Shown here: positions 53,501-62,761 of the stretch, piece after piece | How the letters are laid out: every line of letters starts with the position of its first letter | Position numbering within the stretch: position 1 is the first letter of the stretch | Notes under the pieces: model-generated | The model's input: only the letters and a program-made list of their open reading frames with translations | Database searches by the model: none | Told to the model about the DNA's origin: nothing | Position numbers and translations under genes: made by a program | Assembly: GCA_015999765.1 (NCBI GenBank) | Contig: JAECQR010000004.1 | Coordinates: 124,001-188,000 of the forward strand | DNA from: Flavobacteriia bacterium | GTDB taxonomy: Bacteria; Bacteroidota; Bacteroidia; Flavobacteriales; Weeksellaceae | Direction of reading: 5' to 3' | Length of the DNA: 64,000 bases

Positions 53501-56206
53501 AATGCGGTGAACTGCGACGATAATTTCGACGGCATCATTAATGTGAGATTCTCCACCATTACACCGCTAATCGTACAGAACTCTGCACTGTTTACCGTGG
53601 AATATTCACTTTTCTCGGACTTCAGGACACTTTTGCCTAACATCTGGACTTACTCTGCAGATACCCGGGTTTTTGTGAGAGCGTATTCAACGGTTTGTCC
53701 GGCTGAAGGAAAACAGATCGATTTCAAAATCGGGAATACGCTTCCCCTGATTGTTGCGACCGACACCGTAACAGTTTGCGATAATGACGCGAACGGTACG
53801 GAAAACATCAACCTGGCAACATACAGAAATCTTTTTACCACCGATGCGGCTGCTACCGTACGATATTTCGCAACGCTGGCAAACGCTCAGGCGAATACTC
53901 CTACAATAAGTGCTGCACAGGCGATTACCGGAAACAAAACTTTTTATTACAGATTCAAGAAAACAGGTTTCTGCGATGTGATCGGGACTTTAAATGTAGA
54001 ACTGAAAGCCGCAACTCCTTCCACCACACTTCCGGCAACAGTAAATGTGTGTCAGGGAGCAACAACGACTTTAAATGTCGGTACAGGTTATACCACAGTA
54101 TCCTGGAGCACAGGTGCTACCACTCCAACTGTAAATTTAGGTGCAGGAAACTATTGGGTTGACCTTACCAACGCTTCAGGATGTGTATATCGACAGAACG
54201 TAACAGTGGTGGATTCTCCGAAACCGCAATGGAATATCGCGGCTTACAATGCGGTAAACTGTGATGATAATTTCGACGGTATCATTACTGTGAAATTCTC
54301 TGCCATTACACCACTGATCATACAAAACGCTGCGCTGTTTACGGTGGAATACTCACTTTTTTCAGACTTTAGGACACTTTTGCCTAGCGACTGGACATAT
54401 ACCACCGACACCACGGTTTTTGTGAGAGCGTATTCAACGGTTTGTCCGCCTGAAGGAAAACAGATCGATTTCAAAATAGGGAATACGCTTCCGCTGATTA
54501 CTCCTACGAACACAGTAACTGTATGCGACAATGATGTGAACGGTACGGAAAACATCAACCTCGCAACATATAGAAATTTATTTATCACCGACGCAGCTGC
54601 TACTGTAAGATATTTCGCAACACTATCAAACGCTCAGGCAAACACTCCGACAATAAGTGCTGCACAAGCTCTTACCGGAAACAAAACCTTCTATTACCGC
54701 TTCAAGAAAACGGGCTTCTGTGATGTCATCGGAACTTTAAATGTAGAATTTAAAGTTTCTACACCAACTGCATTGCTGGATTCCTATACGGTTTGTCAGG
54801 GAAGCTCGGTTACCCTTAACGCAGAATCTACCTACACCGCCTGGCTCTGGAAAAAAGGAACAGTAACCGTTTCCACCACATCCACCGCGGTTCTTTCTAC
54901 GGGAGTTTATACCGTAGCATTTACCAATGCATCCGGCTGTGTTTTCACCAAAACCATTACGGTAACAGATTCACCAAAACCAATCTGGAATGTCGCCGCC
55001 TATAACGCAACGCACTGTGATGATGACTTTGACGGAGTGATTAAAATTGATCTCTCTAAAGTTACGCCTGTCGTTTTGACCAATCACAGTCTTTTTACAG
55101 TACAATATTATACCGATAAAGACCTGAAAAACCTCATTTCAAATCCAACAACCTGGACGTATTCTTCAGATACTACGATTTATATTGAAGCCACTTCGCC
55201 GGTCTGTCCGCCTGAATCTAAGCCTATTGATTTTAAAGTTGGAAACTCACTTCCGCTTCTTCGGGCAAACGCTACCGTAAAAGAATGCGATGATGATTCC
55301 GACGCAGTTAAAACTGTTAATCTGGCGAATTACAGGCAACAGTTTACCACAGATACCGGCGTAACAGCAACGTATTACCAGACATTGGCTGATGCGCAGA
55401 ATAAGACTAATTCAATTTCGAATCAGGTGAGCGTTAATGGAACCGGAACTTATTATCTGAGATTCCATAAAAATAATTTCTGTGATGTGATTGCGGAATT
55501 AAAAGTTAATATTCAGATTCCGAAACAATCCACACAACTTACCGACCAGCAAATCTGTCCGGGAACCACTACTTTACTGGATGCAGGTTCTGGATTCGAT
55601 GCTTACCTGTGGAGCAACGGAGCTACCACTTCATCAATCAGTGCTCCGGTAGGTGAGTATTGGGTAGATCTTACGCATAATGGATGTACCTACAGACAAA
55701 CAGTTTCTGTGACTGCAGTTTCGCTTCCTGAAATCACCGGTGTTGTAATACAGGGAAGTACGGTAACCGTGACTGCCACAGGTGGAAACGCACCTTATCA
55801 GTATGCCATCGACGGTGGAACATACCAATCATCCAATATATTTACGAATGTAAGAGGCGGCGACCACATCATTTCCGTAATTTCTGCTGATAACTGTTCA
55901 CCTGTGACCACGACGATTAATGTTATTGAACTTTACAATGCCATTACTCCGAATGGAGACGGGATTAATGATGTGCTGAGTTACTCTGCGCTTCTGAAAA
56001 AAGAGGAAGCATTCCTGCAGATTTATGACCGTTACGGTAAACTGGTTTTCACCGGAGACCAAAACAACCGATTTACCTGGGATGGTAAAATATCCGGGAA
56101 AAGTCTCGGCACCGGAACTTTCTGGTATGTGATGAAATGGAAGGAACCGGGATCAGGCACCGTTACCGAATACAGCGGCTGGGTGCTGGTAAAGAACAGA
56201 GAATAG
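50507..56206 (+). CDS. Giant T9SS type B surface protein with IgGFc-binding-like N-terminus and repeats
   Basis: This 1899-residue protein has a signal peptide (ending SSYAQ), an N-terminal domain resembling the IgGFc-binding N-terminal family (about 20-480), a short linker domain (about 485-720), about four Ig-like repeats of roughly 250 residues (about 728-1730) and a type B (gliding-motility-type) sorting domain starting ITPNGDGINDVLSYS and ending SGWVLVKNRE. Repeat starts in protein positions are near 987, 1236 and 1488 (DSPKPxWN). The middle repeats are nearly identical in DNA. It is probably a cell-surface adhesin; monocistronic with a strong terminator. Confidence 0.93.
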   Translation: MKKLLLLLYIFISFSSYAQLDREHWFAPMVDRVSNSFTSNFQSIYMSTSETIPFKVDVYFNNTVVGSVTISKNNPDKYEIPSALRNRIITTSQSDLFKPVAMGFYLKGDKPFFASLRFSITNHGEIQTSKGTAGIGTEFRAVMAPITVNNSILNFMTSVMATEDNTTVTVTEFNPNVRFSDNITRTQINFTLNKGQSYIIDGRGNNFQNYTGFIGAKIVSNKPVVIANGNFNGQYAGSYSLASDILMDQGVPIDKLGKTFVLVKGNGANSFSGGTETMEKAIVVAVKDGTQIYLNGGATPVATLNAGQSYQTPPNSYINQGINHYNMYLSSSEDVYVYQLLGGVASTSSTSNLNGEATGGFNYIPPLSCYLPKKIDEIGKINENEYEENNGSSETVPTKLNIITERGATVDVKRNGTSMVLSALNGPFDVTGNPNWVTYSIPGIYGNIAVFSSKAVTAGISAGNGAVGYGGYFAGFSFIPAITKTEGDCLPGVKLEVTEGFDSYEWLIKNPDGTYSPAPGTNNTFTYIPPQAGIYAVKVKQGSCAEIQTQDFKFYNCTTFTNYDFNSCGTETITPAFALSSQAVNPSTVQVVTPPTKGTLNIAADGKITYTANPGVSGTDTFKFSFCGIGPIPDCETVQITIKMIEKYDKVLEECSTTGIATYNLTLAPVSPDTDITKTYFTSQNGAENDIAAERISNFTGYTTANTSVYVRIKNSIGCVAVAKIDLRAKLAPEVKENLYTKLHCDEDVDGKIDGIYKIDLTSVTPTVLVQPSNFVVKYYDTLPKATAGLNNNITGIFSFTVNTSVWIRVDAPNGCSPVIKEIQLKIGTKFTVATPQSKIVCDTNLDNTESISLNDYLSMFTGDTSATVKFFSTLANAQNNTPAITGNQTITADKTFYYRFSRTGFCDEIGVLNILFKKATPSPTLPANVTVCQGGTTILDVGTGYTGILWSTGATTQTITAGAGTYTVDFTNADGCTYRQTVTVTDSPKPQWNVAAYNAVNCDDNFDGIINVRFSTITPLIVQNSALFTVEYSLFSDFRTLLPNIWTYSADTRVFVRAYSTVCPAEGKQIDFKIGNTLPLIVATDTVTVCDNDANGTENINLATYRNLFTTDAAATVRYFATLANAQANTPTISAAQAITGNKTFYYRFKKTGFCDVIGTLNVELKAATPSTTLPATVNVCQGATTTLNVGTGYTTVSWSTGATTPTVNLGAGNYWVDLTNASGCVYRQNVTVVDSPKPQWNIAAYNAVNCDDNFDGIITVKFSAITPLIIQNAALFTVEYSLFSDFRTLLPSDWTYTTDTTVFVRAYSTVCPPEGKQIDFKIGNTLPLITPTNTVTVCDNDVNGTENINLATYRNLFITDAAATVRYFATLSNAQANTPTISAAQALTGNKTFYYRFKKTGFCDVIGTLNVEFKVSTPTALLDSYTVCQGSSVTLNAESTYTAWLWKKGTVTVSTTSTAVLSTGVYTVAFTNASGCVFTKTITVTDSPKPIWNVAAYNATHCDDDFDGVIKIDLSKVTPVVLTNHSLFTVQYYTDKDLKNLISNPTTWTYSSDTTIYIEATSPVCPPESKPIDFKVGNSLPLLRANATVKECDDDSDAVKTVNLANYRQQFTTDTGVTATYYQTLADAQNKTNSISNQVSVNGTGTYYLRFHKNNFCDVIAELKVNIQIPKQSTQLTDQQICPGTTTLLDAGSGFDAYLWSNGATTSSISAPVGEYWVDLTHNGCTYRQTVSVTAVSLPEITGVVIQGSTVTVTATGGNAPYQYAIDGGTYQSSNIFTNVRGGDHIISVISADNCSPVTTTINVIELYNAITPNGDGINDVLSYSALLKKEEAFLQIYDRYGKLVFTGDQNNRFTWDGKISGKSLGTGTFWYVMKWKEPGSGTVTEYSGWVLVKNRE
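53465..54967 (+). repeat. Near-identical 250-residue repeat pair inside the giant T9SS gene
   Basis: Units starting at 53465 and 54212 (747-bp period) share long identical DNA stretches, for example around TTTGTGAGAGCGTATTCAAC. A third, more diverged unit starts at 54968, and an earlier partial one near 52690. Such pairs recombine easily and may be mis-assembled. Confidence 0.85.
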
Positions 56207-56222
56207 CAAAAACCAACGCCAT

Positions 56223-56259
56223 AAAAAAACCTGAATTCCGAGGATATTCAGGTTTTTTT
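56223..56259. terminator. Bidirectional terminator
   Basis: ACCTGAAT/ATTCAGGT stem with an A-run before and a T-run after, between the converging giant T9SS gene and coaE. Confidence 0.8.
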
Positions 56260-56275
56260 ATTTTAGAATTTATTA

Positions 56276-57034
56276 TCATTCGCTTAAGGCGGTGAGTTTA
56301 AGGAGCATCTTTTCGGTCTCCGTTTTTAGCTCTTCAATCCCATCATTATTAAAAATGACGAAATCAGCACGTTTTATTTTATCTTTCTCGGGCATCTGTT
56401 TGTCCATCACGGCTTCAATTTCGCGGTAGGTTTTACCGTCTCGGTCCATCACGCGCTTAATTCTGATATTGTCATCAGCGGTTACCAGAACTGATTTATA
56501 GCAGCTTTCATTCAATTTTAATTCAAACAGCAAAGCGGTTTCTTTAAAGAGAAATTCAGCATCCTGACTTCGTACCCAGTTTTCAAAATCAGCTTTAACA
56601 GCTGGATGAATTAATGAATTGAGTTCCAGCAATAATTCCTGATTACCGAATACCCTTTCTGCAACATATTTGCGGTTATAAAAACCGTTTTCATTATAGG
56701 CTTCCTGCCCTAAAAGATTTTTGATCTGTTGTTTTAAATCCTCATCTACATTTACAATGTGTTTGGCGCGGTCATCAGAATAATAAACCGGGAAGCCTGC
56801 TTCTTCTATGAATTTGGCGACCGTAGTTTTTCCGGAACCAATACCGCCGGTTAAGCCGATTACTTTTGTTGAGGGTTGATGGTTAATAGTTGCTTGATCA
56901 AACATAAAAATTTGTTCTGCGTTTGAAGGAAATTCAGAATGAATCGCAAAATTTGGCTCTTTGTCGGTATGGCCGTCATAATCATTTGTATGATCGGGAT
57001 TTCCACCGAAATCTAATCCTGTATCTTCACTCAT
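56276..57034 (-). CDS. coaE: Dephospho-CoA kinase with unusual N-terminal extension
   Basis: The kinase core begins VIGLTGGIGSGKTTVAKFIEE, with the P-loop GGIGSGKTT, and contains the CoaE segments FPVYYSDDRAKHIV and KLNESCYKSVLV. It makes coenzyme A from dephospho-CoA. The frame starting 3 bp after the upstream MBL gene adds about 58 residues (MSEDTGLDFGGNPDHTNDYD...) that normal CoaE does not have. A start near MFDQATINHQPST, 43 residues in, is more likely, but the longer frame is translationally coupled. Confidence 0.9.
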   Translation of the reverse strand: MSEDTGLDFGGNPDHTNDYDGHTDKEPNFAIHSEFPSNAEQIFMFDQATINHQPSTKVIGLTGGIGSGKTTVAKFIEEAGFPVYYSDDRAKHIVNVDEDLKQQIKNLLGQEAYNENGFYNRKYVAERVFGNQELLLELNSLIHPAVKADFENWVRSQDAEFLFKETALLFELKLNESCYKSVLVTADDNIRIKRVMDRDGKTYREIEAVMDKQMPEKDKIKRADFVIFNNDGIEELKTETEKMLLKLTALSE

Positions 57035-57037
57035 CTT

Positions 57038-57904
57038 CTAGTAACCGAAAACATCGTTCATGCTGAAAGTTTCATCCAGACGCACGCCTTTTTCAGTCAT
57101 TTTCAGACTGGCAAGTTCGTTGTGGGCATCGTGTTCAAAAAAGAGCAGATACTCGTTATCCACGCACTGCTTCAGAAATTTGCCTTTTTCCTCCATTGTA
57201 AGCAGTGGACGCGTATCGTAACCCATCACATAAACCTGGGGAATATGCCCGGCTGTCGGGATTAAATCTGCGGCGAAAACAATGGTTTTTTCCTGATACT
57301 GAATTACGGGAAGCATCTGCTTTTCGGTATGTCCGTCTACGAAAATTACATCCATTTTAAGGTCGGGTGCGAAGCCGTAGTTACCATTCTGCGGAGTCGG
57401 TAAGAAGTTCAGTTGACCGCTTTCCTGCATCGGGAGTATATTTTCTTTCAGAAAACTTGCTTTTTCGCGAGGATTGGGTTCTGTGGCCCATTTCCAGTGT
57501 TCTTCATTGGTCCAGAAGTGTGCATTTTTAAAAGCCGGCCGGTAACCTGTTTTGTCATCATTCCATTCAATCGCGCCGCCACAGTGGTCGAAATGAAGGT
57601 GAGTAAGGAAGACATCGGTAATATCTTCGCGTACAAAGCCGTATTTTTTCAGGTTTTTATCCAGAGAATCATCGCCCCAAAGTGAATAATGTCCGAAGAA
57701 TTTTTCGTCCTGTTTGTTTCCCAGTCCGCAGTCGATAAGGATTAATTTTTTTCCGTCTTCTACCAAAAGCGATCGGGTCCCAAGTTCAATTAGGTTTCTT
57801 TCATCTGCAGGATTTGTTTTCTCCCAGATGGTCTTCGGGACGACGCCAAACATGGCACCGCCATCAAGCTTAAATTTTCCGCACTGTATAGGATAGAGTT
57901 TCAT
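57038..57904 (-). CDS. MBL-fold metallohydrolase
   Basis: This 288-residue cytoplasmic protein has the MBL metal site FLTHLHFDHCGGAIEW, FVDGHTEKQ and a later FFEHDAH. It resembles the lactonase/AttM-like branch of the family; the substrate is unknown. It overlaps the PaiB-like gene by 4 bp and is followed after 3 bp by the coaE frame, so the three genes form an operon. Confidence 0.93.
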   Translation of the reverse strand: MKLYPIQCGKFKLDGGAMFGVVPKTIWEKTNPADERNLIELGTRSLLVEDGKKLILIDCGLGNKQDEKFFGHYSLWGDDSLDKNLKKYGFVREDITDVFLTHLHFDHCGGAIEWNDDKTGYRPAFKNAHFWTNEEHWKWATEPNPREKASFLKENILPMQESGQLNFLPTPQNGNYGFAPDLKMDVIFVDGHTEKQMLPVIQYQEKTIVFAADLIPTAGHIPQVYVMGYDTRPLLTMEEKGKFLKQCVDNEYLLFFEHDAHNELASLKMTEKGVRLDETFSMNDVFGY

Positions 57905-58530
57905 ATATTTTGTTTTGTGATTTCTAAATTTTCTTTCATTTTCTCAGCGATTTTTACTGAATCCGCGTGATGGGTTTCTTTTAAACTGCTGATTATTCTT
58001 TCGGTATTTACCTCATCCCGGTTTTGCGAGAGTTTCGAGGCAATATGAATTTCTGTTGGAAAAATATTGATTCCGAAAGCACCTTTCATTTCCTTTCTCA
58101 CATAATCATCGCCCATATTCTCTACCAGCATTGGGCATTTCTGTACTTTTTCATATTTGAAAGTCAGCTTTCGCAGGTGTTCGTAAAGTTCGTCATCCGT
58201 CATCAGTTTGATTTTCCCGCGGATTTGCACTGCTTCATAATTCCAGGTCGAAACATTTTTGTGATCGTACCAGGAAGACGAGATATATGAATGCGCGCCG
58301 AGGAAATCGCATAAAACGTCATTGCCGTCTTTCAATACTTTCGCCTGAAAATTGCCTTTCGAAATATGCGTTTCCAGATAAAACCCTTCCTGCGATTCAT
58401 TGATCAAAAACATGGAATGTGTTGCCGCCAGTTTTTCCTGATCGGAAATCAAAAGGGCAAAACCGTTTTCACTGATGATTTCTTTCATCAGTTCCGTGTC
58501 TTCACTTCTGTAGATTTTTGGGATGTACAT
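57901..58530 (-). CDS. PaiB-like FMN-binding protein
   Basis: This 209-residue protein starts MYIPKIYRSEDTELMKEIIS, the typical PaiB start, and carries FLGAHSYISSSWY and VSTWNYEAVQIRGKI of the FMN-binding split barrel. PaiB proteins are described as negative transcriptional regulators in Bacillus, but in other bacteria the role is open. It is the first gene of the paiB-MBL-coaE operon. Confidence 0.93.
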   Translation of the reverse strand: MYIPKIYRSEDTELMKEIISENGFALLISDQEKLAATHSMFLINESQEGFYLETHISKGNFQAKVLKDGNDVLCDFLGAHSYISSSWYDHKNVSTWNYEAVQIRGKIKLMTDDELYEHLRKLTFKYEKVQKCPMLVENMGDDYVRKEMKGAFGINIFPTEIHIASKLSQNRDEVNTERIISSLKETHHADSVKIAEKMKENLEITKQNI

Positions 58531-58555
58531 ATTGGGCGTTAACTTTTATCAATCG

Positions 58556-59164
58556 TTATTTACAGATTGCGTCAGATATTTTCAGCAGTTCTTCATCAGT
58601 ACTTCCGAAAGAAATTGCTTTTTTAAAATCTTCGCAAGCGCTTTTCAGATCGCCTTTACCTAAAACAATTTTTCCTCTGGCAAAATATCCGTTAGGATCC
58701 TGTGTCGCCTCAACATATTTGTTTAAGTCCACCACAGCCAGATCAGGCTTTTTCAATGACAGCAGCAGCATTGCCCTGTTATAATAATTTCCGGCGTACG
58801 AAGCAGGATCCATTTCAATGGCTTTGTCCAGATCCTCCAGAGCAAGATCATTTTTTTCCGTCATATTGTACGCAAAGGAACGTAATGTATAGAGTTTTGC
58901 GTCGGTGTAGCCCAATTTTTCTGCTTGGTTAAAGTCGGACACAGCACTTTCAAAGTCCTTCAACAAATTGTAAGTCAGTCCCCGGGCAAAGAACGATTCG
59001 GCGTTGGCGGGATTTTTTTCTATTGATTTAGTAAATAATTTTACGGCTTCATCAAAATGCTGATTGGCCATTTCTACCTTTCCAAGCTGCAAATACTGAG
59101 TATCCTTTTTAGAGGCACACGCATTAAACAGAAGAAATATGATTACAGCTAGAACTTGCTTCAT
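58556..59164 (-). CDS. TPR lipoprotein
   Basis: This 202-residue protein has a lipoprotein signal (FNAC) and four to five tetratricopeptide repeats (HFDEAVKLFTKSIEKNPANA, AESFFARGLTYNLLKDFESA, and so on). It probably scaffolds envelope proteins. It lies between ruvB (17 bp upstream) and the paiB operon. Confidence 0.9.
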   Translation of the reverse strand: MKQVLAVIIFLLFNACASKKDTQYLQLGKVEMANQHFDEAVKLFTKSIEKNPANAESFFARGLTYNLLKDFESAVSDFNQAEKLGYTDAKLYTLRSFAYNMTEKNDLALEDLDKAIEMDPASYAGNYYNRAMLLLSLKKPDLAVVDLNKYVEATQDPNGYFARGKIVLGKGDLKSACEDFKKAISFGSTDEELLKISDAICK

Positions 59165-59181
59165 AAATAATAAAAAATAGT

Positions 59182-60204
59182 TTAAAATAGCGTATCAGGT
59201 CGTTTTGGCACCGAAATATTTAAGTGTTTATAAGCTTTTTCCGTCACTTCCCGTCCTCTCGGAGTTCTAATGATGAAGCCTTCCTGAATGAGAAACGGCT
59301 CGTAAACTTCTTCCAGAGTTTCGGGATTTTCACCTATTGAAGTTGCTAACGCTGAAATCCCTACCGGTTTCCCGCGGAAGTTTTCAATCATCACGCGCAT
59401 AATACGGTTGTCCATATCATCTAATCCGAATTCATCGACATTTAATGAATTTAGCGCAAATTTGGTAATCTCAATTTCAATTTGTCCGTTACCTTTAATC
59501 TCTGCAAAATCGCGCACTCTTCTCAACAAAGCGTTGGCAATTCTCGGTGTTCCGCGGCTTCTTCTGGCAATTTCAAGCGCCGCGTCTTCGTAGATTTTCA
59601 CTCCTAAAACCCGCGCACTTCTTTCGATAATCATCCCGAGAAGTTCAATGGTATAATATTCCAGCCTACTTTGAATTCCAAATCTTGCAAGCATAGGTTT
59701 AGTCAGCATTCCGCTTCTTGTTGTTGCTCCAACCAAAGTAAAAGGATTCAAACCGATCTGTACAGAACGTGCATTCGGCCCGGTTTCGAGCATGATATCG
59801 ATTTTGTAATCCTCCATCGCGGAATACAGATATTCTTCAACAATGGGAGAAAGCCTGTGAATTTCATCGATGAAAAGTACATCGTTTTCTTCCAGATTAG
59901 TCAGTAATCCGGCAAGACTTCCGGGTTTGTCCAAAACTGGCCCTGATGTAATTTTACATCCCACTCCCAGTTCGTTTGCAATGATGTGGGCCAAAGTGGT
60001 TTTTCCCAGTCCCGGCGGACCGTGAAGAAGAACATGATCCAAAGCACCGCCGCGGTTTTTGGCAGCCGCCACGAAAACTTCCAGATTATCCAAAGTCTTC
60101 CTCTGTCCGGCAAAATCCTGAAAACTCTGTGGCCGGATTTTCTCTTCCTGCATCAGTTCATCATCCGAAAAATTCTCTCTATCTGCGTGCAAAAAATCGG
60201 GCAT
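59182..60204 (-). CDS. ruvB: Holliday junction branch-migration helicase RuvB
   Basis: This 340-residue AAA+ motor drives branch migration of Holliday junctions with RuvA. It starts with a short N-terminal tail, then [18 protein letters not shown], Walker [14 protein letters not shown], Walker [10 protein letters not shown], sensor GATTRSGML and the winged-helix C-terminus [20 protein letters not shown]. Full length. No ruvA or ruvC is in the window. Confidence 0.98.
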   Translation of the reverse strand: MPDFLHADRENFSDDELMQEEKIRPQSFQDFAGQRKTLDNLEVFVAAAKNRGGALDHVLLHGPPGLGKTTLAHIIANELGVGCKITSGPVLDKPGSLAGLLTNLEENDVLFIDEIHRLSPIVEEYLYSAMEDYKIDIMLETGPNARSVQIGLNPFTLVGATTRSGMLTKPMLARFGIQSRLEYYTIELLGMIIERSARVLGVKIYEDAALEIARRSRGTPRIANALLRRVRDFAEIKGNGQIEIEITKFALNSLNVDEFGLDDMDNRIMRVMIENFRGKPVGISALATSIGENPETLEEVYEPFLIQEGFIIRTPRGREVTEKAYKHLNISVPKRPDTLF

Positions 60205-60354
60205 TTATTCTTAATTTGTATATTTTCAAAGGTAGAATTTTTTTATTGAAATTAAGAAAACTAAGCCGCGAAGAATCTGTGCGCTATAAGCTGGCATTCT
60301 TAAGATTCAGAAAAAAGTTGCTGTGTTTTGGGTTTAAACATTAAATTTACCACT

Positions 60355-61578
60355 ATGAAACTAATTGGTCCTTTTAAACAAATTGTTACACTTGCCAATC
60401 TTCCTTTGCGCGGAAAACTAAGCGATGATCAACTTCAAATCATTAAAGACGGCGGAATTATTTCCGAAAACGGAATCATCCGGAAAACAGGAAATTATAA
60501 AGACCTAAAGTCTGAATTCCCCGATATCGAGACTGAAACTATTGAGTCAGTACAGGTTGCACTACCAGCATTTACCGATTCCCATACCCACATCTGTTTC
60601 GGCGGAAACCGTGCCAATGACTTTGCGATGAGAAACGCTGGAAAAACCTACCTGGAAATTGCAGAAAGCGGCGGCGGAATCTGGAGTTCAGTTCAGCATA
60701 CAAGAAACGCTTCGGATGAAGAACTTCTTAAAACCACTTTAGAAAGAATCAACTTTCTGATTTCTTTGGGAATTACCACTATTGAAATAAAATCCGGTTA
60801 CGGACTCGATGTTGAAAACGAACTGAAAATGCTTCGCGTGATCAAAAAAGCACAAAATTTCACTAAGGCAACATTGGTTCCGACATGCCTTTCTGCCCAT
60901 TTAAAACCAAGAGATTTTGAAGGAAATAATGAAGAATATCTGAATTATATTCTGGATGAAATCCTTCCGAAAGTAAAAGAAGAAAATCTCGCAAACCGTG
61001 TTGATATATTTATTGAAAAATCAGCTTTTCAACCAGAAGAAAGCAAATCATTTTTACTGAAAGCGAAAGAAATGGGTTTCGAAATCACTGTTCATGCTGA
61101 TCAGTTCACCGCCGGAAGTTCCAGAATCGCGGTGGAAGTTGGAGCAAAATCTGCCGACCATCTGGAAGCGACGGTTGATGAGGATATTCAGTTTTTAGCA
61201 GATTCAGAAACAGTAGCTGTGGCGCTTCCCGGAGCAAGTTTAGGTTTAGGCGAAAAATTTACGCCCGCGAGAAAAATTCTGGATGGAGGCGGAATTCTGG
61301 CCATTGCAAGCGACTGGAATCCCGGTTCGGCACCGATGGGAAATTTAATTACACAGGCTTCCATTTTGGCGACATTCGAGAAGCTTTCAACCGCCGAAGT
61401 TTTGGCAGGAATTACCTTCCGTTCGGCTTTTGCTTTAAATTTAGAAGATCGCGGAACTTTAGAAGAAGGCAAAAAAGCAGATTTCGTCACTTTTAAAACA
61501 GATAATTTCCAGAATGTATTTTATCAGCAAGGCAGTTTGAAAGCCGAAAGTGTCTATATCGACGGGGAAAAGATTTAA
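60355..61578 (+). CDS. hutI: Imidazolonepropionase
   Basis: From the ATG at 60355 (MKLIGPFKQI) this encodes 407 residues; a TTG 27 bp upstream is rejected. HutI opens the imidazolone ring in histidine degradation. The amidohydrolase metal site is seen in PAFTDSHTHICFGGNRA, the substrate region in ITTIEIKSGYGLDVENE, and later ligands in VHADQFT and ASDWNPGSAPMGN. No hutH, hutU or hutG is next to it; instead the paa genes follow in the same direction after 39 bp. Confidence 0.96.
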   Translation: MKLIGPFKQIVTLANLPLRGKLSDDQLQIIKDGGIISENGIIRKTGNYKDLKSEFPDIETETIESVQVALPAFTDSHTHICFGGNRANDFAMRNAGKTYLEIAESGGGIWSSVQHTRNASDEELLKTTLERINFLISLGITTIEIKSGYGLDVENELKMLRVIKKAQNFTKATLVPTCLSAHLKPRDFEGNNEEYLNYILDEILPKVKEENLANRVDIFIEKSAFQPEESKSFLLKAKEMGFEITVHADQFTAGSSRIAVEVGAKSADHLEATVDEDIQFLADSETVAVALPGASLGLGEKFTPARKILDGGGILAIASDWNPGSAPMGNLITQASILATFEKLSTAEVLAGITFRSAFALNLEDRGTLEEGKKADFVTFKTDNFQNVFYQQGSLKAESVYIDGEKI

Positions 61579-61617
61579 AAAAATAATTTATCTTTATCAG
61601 CATTAAAAAAACAATCA

Positions 61618-61899
61618 ATGAGCAATTTAGATGTATGGGAAGTTTTTATCCAGACAAAACCCGGACTTTCCCATAAACACGCAGGAACCGTGCAGGCACC
61701 AACTGCCGAAATGGCTTTGCAGAACGCACGCGACGTGTACACAAGACGAATGGAAGGCACTTCAATCTGGGTAGTTCCGAGCAAATATATGGTGACATCT
61801 GAAGGGGTAGATAAAGAAGCTTTCTTTGATCCGGCTGATGATAAACTCTACCGTCACCCTACTTTTTATCAGATTCCAAACGACGTGAAAAATATGTAA
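61618..61899 (+). CDS. paaB: Phenylacetyl-CoA epoxidase subunit PaaB
   Basis: This 93-residue protein starts with SNLDVWEVFIQTKPGLSHKH and contains TAEMALQNARDVYTRRMEGTSIWVVPS, the PaaB pattern. PaaB is a structural subunit of the PaaABC(D)E multicomponent monooxygenase that makes ring-1,2-epoxyphenylacetyl-CoA. Unusually, no paaA is in front of it. It is first of paaB-paaC-paaD-paaG here. Confidence 0.95.
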   Translation: MSNLDVWEVFIQTKPGLSHKHAGTVQAPTAEMALQNARDVYTRRMEGTSIWVVPSKYMVTSEGVDKEAFFDPADDKLYRHPTFYQIPNDVKNM

Positions 61900-61905
61900 A
61901 TTCTT

Positions 61906-61960
61906 AGAACCAAGATTCAAGAATCAAGATCTTAAATGTTGGTTCTTGGCTCTTGGTTCT
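61906..61960. repeat. Inverted repeat between paaB and paaC
   Basis: AGAACCAAGA (61906-61915) pairs with TCTTGGTTCT (61951-61960), with further related words GATTCAAGAATC and TTGGTTCTTGGC between. It is the kind of intergenic word repeat common in this group. Confidence 0.6.
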
Positions 61961-61984
61961 CGGCTTATAAATCTTTAAAAATAA

Positions 61985-62734
61985 ATGAATCCACTTTATA
62001 ATTATATCTTAAAACTTGCCGACGATACTTTGATTTTCGGGCAGCGTTTAGGGGAACTTACGGGTCAGGGACCGTATCTTGAAGAAGATATCGCGCTTAC
62101 GAATATTGCCCTGGATTATCTGGGACAGTCTAGTAATTTATACAAATATGCAGCCCAGATTCAGGGCCAGGGAAAGACCGAGGATGACCTTGCTTTTCTG
62201 CGTCTGGAAAAAGAATATCTGAATTGCCAGCTCTCCGAATTACCCAACGGGGATTACGCAAATACAGTGCTGAAAGTGTATTTCTTTTCCCTATATCAGA
62301 AAATTCTGTATATGATTCTGACAAAAAGCAGCGATGAACAGCTTGCTGCGATTGCCGAAAAGTCTCTGAAAGAAGTAAAATACCATTATACCCACACTTC
62401 GACGTGGATCAAAATGTTTGCAGGCGGAACCGAAGAAAGCCAAACAAGACTCAAAACCGCCGTGGAAAACCTTTGGGAATATACTGCGGGAATGTTTGCA
62501 GAAACCGAAGGCGAAACGGATCTGGGCCATCTCGGAATTGCACCAAATGCGCAGGATCTCTATGAAAACTGGAAATTTTTAGTTGCCGAGGATTTCCGGA
62601 ATTTCGGTATTGAAATCCCGGAAAGCGAATTCATGCAGAAAGGTTCCAGAACCGGTTATCACACGGAATATTTCGGATTTATTTTATGTGAGCTTCAGTA
62701 TATGCAGAGAACGTATCCGAATTGTGTTTGGTAA
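61985..62734 (+). CDS. paaC: Phenylacetyl-CoA epoxidase subunit PaaC
   Basis: This 249-residue helical protein is the ferritin-like structural partner of PaaA. It carries DDTLIFGQRLGELTGQGPYLEEDIAL near the N-terminus and EKSLKEVKYHYTHTSTWIKMF in the middle, as in PaaC. It lies in the paaBCD order with small gaps, broken only by the inverted repeat after paaB. Confidence 0.95.
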   Translation: MNPLYNYILKLADDTLIFGQRLGELTGQGPYLEEDIALTNIALDYLGQSSNLYKYAAQIQGQGKTEDDLAFLRLEKEYLNCQLSELPNGDYANTVLKVYFFSLYQKILYMILTKSSDEQLAAIAEKSLKEVKYHYTHTSTWIKMFAGGTEESQTRLKTAVENLWEYTAGMFAETEGETDLGHLGIAPNAQDLYENWKFLVAEDFRNFGIEIPESEFMQKGSRTGYHTEYFGFILCELQYMQRTYPNCVW

Positions 62735-62761
62735 AACTAATTAAATTGTTATCAGATTATT

